A DNA stretch of 64,000 nt. Source: Cinnamomum chago. Lineage: Eukaryota > Streptophyta > Magnoliopsida > Laurales > Lauraceae. The translations under genes were made by a program, and so were the position numbers. Below, piece after piece: positions 61,931 to 64,000 of this stretch. The notes beneath the pieces were generated by a model. That model worked only from the letters and a program-made list of their open reading frames with translations. It did no database searches and was not told the origin of the DNA. The stretch covers positions 66,345,501 through 66,409,500 of the forward strand of contig CP142452.1 of NCBI GenBank assembly GCA_038049695.1, in the 5' to 3' direction. Position 1 is the first letter of the stretch. Each line of letters opens with the position of its first letter.

Positions 61931-63826
61931 ACTTGCAATGATGAAAAAATAAATGTGTTAGAAAATGATCAAAGTTTTTCAATTTAAGCCTCATGAGTAA
62001 GAGCAATAATAAATAAATATATTCATGTCATTGAAATGCCCTTTTATAATAAAAAAAATTCACAAAAGTTGTATATTAAGAAACTAAAAATGGTACTAAA
62101 CAACAATAATTTTATGATAGCAATCTATAAGACCTACCACAAAATTGAATTTATGGAATTATCTTTATGAATCACTCATATCAGAAGAGAACCAATATTT
62201 AGTAGTAGTTATCACATTATCCAACTGGTGATTACTCTTCCAACAGGAGTATAAATCAAGATCAATACAACTATTATGTCATATTGAAAACTTAATTATT
62301 CTAAATATATAAAATACAAACACGTGAAGCAAAAGGGAAAATAATATTTAAAATTTTTTTAATGGAAACTTTCATTAAAAGAAAGAAAAAAACAGGGCGG
62401 ATATAAAATGAGTTTAAGTTTGTACATTTCACTTTCTTATTGATGATATTTTATTAGTTGCTACTTTTTTCTAAAAAAGAAAAATAAAAAGAAAAAACTA
62501 AACATAAAGCAATATGCAAACGAAGTATCTGTATATATGGGATGTGCTTATAATTTTTGGAGGTCCGTATACCTTTTTCATAGGCCATAATATATAATAT
62601 ACAACTGAAAGAACATCAAATTACAAATATTTAAGGATAGTATACAAAAGATTATATGGTTAATATTTAAAAAATAATAACAAAGGGTTACATCCGTACA
62701 AAGAAAATAATCTCATATCTTCTGGAAACCTCCCGGAGCCCTCTGATGTTCTTAACTCTCAAATATCAAATACAAATACCACTTAAGTATCTTTTAGTTC
62801 TACCAAAAATAAAAATAAAAATAAATAAGTAAACATAAACTATTTGCACAATTAGCATTGTTTTAGGTAAAAAAAAAGAAGAGAGAATGTTAATTCTCTC
62901 GTGTGTAGTCAATTTTATAACACAACCACCAATTGGCCACCAGCAACAATAACAAAAGTAGCAAGCTACCTAATACCTTTTGTCGCGACTTTTAAATTGA
63001 TGGTGAAGTATTTAAAGTGCCCACAAAATTATAAGTATTGAACACTAAAAGGTAGTAAGTAAAATACACTTGATACCTTTTCTTTTTATCCATTATAACT
63101 CTTTTATTTTCATCCCATCTTAGTTCAAGGTTTATTATTGAAAAAGCACATGACATTTAAGTTTTCCAAATTAAAAGGCAGTATGTACACCATGAACCAC
63201 ATAATGGAGTAAATAGTGCATAGTTTAAATCTTTTGTTTTTCCCACCTTGGCTTAGTTTATTAACCGGGGTGGACAAAATAGTGCCAAGAAAGACTAAAA
63301 AAACTTTTTGAATGATAAAATCTGAAATATTTTTCCTTCAAAATGATTCTTTAATTGCACCATATCTCACAATTAATTTTACAAAAGACAAAGAAAAAAA
63401 AATGAATAAAAATTTGGAAATTAGTGAACAAAATGGTTCAATAAGAACCACGAATGAATGCTTATTGGTCTTATCCCACTCTTGAGGGGTTTGGAGGGTG
63501 ATGATTGCAGAGGCATTGGTCTAGAACTTAAGAATTTAACTAACATAAACTAAAACAGGAAAAAGAAACAAAATAAAATGTCAGATTCTTGTACAAATAT
63601 GGATTAAGTTTTTGGGCTTTTAAATATTAGCATCTGTACTGCTTAAAAAAAAAAGCCCTTCCCCTTTGACTTTATGGAGAAGGAAAACAGATTCTGACAG
63701 ATAATGGAAAGCTTTTCCATGCCTCATAACATCGTTCTTTTAGTTATTGTCTACTTTGCTTTTCTCAACTAGGACACTTTTTGTTTGACTTTTCCATTTT
63801 CCTATCTCACACAACAAAACAGTATC

Positions 63827-64000
63827 TGTTAGGGATTTTGTGTATTGCAATTTGATGGATGCATTATCATTCTAGCATTATTTGAATTTACACACATGCA
63901 TTGATTTAGAAAATCTTGAAATCTTGATTTACACATGCATTATTTTTAAGACTTGTAGAAATATTGATTTATGCATGTTTTGATTTTAAACTTGGATGCA
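63827..64000 (+). repeat. Start of a second Copia LTR, related to the Sirevirus-like element (cut by window end)
   Basis: TGTTAGGGATTTTG, then TTGCAATTTGATGGATGCAT, parallels the first 45 bases of the LTRs at 30977 and 37917, and the following ATGCAT/TTGATTT-rich sequence is similar in style. It diverges enough to be a different family member. Orientation is the same as the complete element. Confidence 0.55.

Larger units (their letters stand above)
58075..63826. other. Gene-free AT-rich spacer
   Basis: No recognisable gene. Short GCGATATC-type words cluster near 58770-58880. The ORFs at 58095-58310, 59003-59260, 59821-60096 and 61818-62006 lack family features. The last 3 kb are very AT-rich. 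Confidence 0.6.

Overview
The window is nuclear DNA of a flowering plant. It has GT-AG introns of up to 2.7 kb, AT-rich spacers, many MITEs, two large Mutator-like elements (MULEs) and a Copia LTR retrotransposon primed by initiator-Met tRNA. I cannot name the species. Only one apparently functional host gene is present.

Region by region: (1) Positions 1 to about 10020 are a MULE (MULE-1) whose left end lies outside the window. It has terminal inverted repeats longer than 1.3 kb, a broken FAR1/FRS-type transposase (2167-4527) and several internal tandem repeats. (2) From 10021 to about 13550 there is spacer with no gene. (3) From 13960 to 27055, on the minus strand, lies a complete 11-exon ABCC (MRP) transporter gene of 1,506 codons, most like the plant ABCC4/ABCC14 group. 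Its introns carry several MITEs and a (GA)31 microsatellite that touches a 5' splice site. A candidate untranslated leader exon lies at about 28853-29110. (4) From 29151 to 47851 is a second MULE (MULE-2), with a perfect 9-bp target duplication and GGGA...TCCC ends. It carries a mudrA-like transposase (+ strand) and a convergent ULP1-like cysteine-protease relic (- strand), separated by a 75-bp x 7 tandem array. (5) Inside an exon of that transposase sits a Sirevirus-like Copia element (30977-39490) with a 5-bp target duplication. (6) From 47861 to 64000 there is mostly gene-free spacer, with a non-autonomous hAT element (57077-58066), a MITE, simple repeats, and the start of another related Copia LTR at the right edge.

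How the parts relate: the ABCC gene reads leftwards, and MULE-2 begins only tens of bases upstream of its predicted leader. If the leader call is right, the insertion pushed the original upstream DNA about 18.7 kb away and placed a MULE terminal repeat in the promoter position. The order of events is MULE-2 insertion first, then Copia insertion into its transposase exon. Both large elements now carry nonsense codons and frameshifts and look non-autonomous. Exon limits were read by eye from splice sites and reading frame; percent identities are eye estimates.
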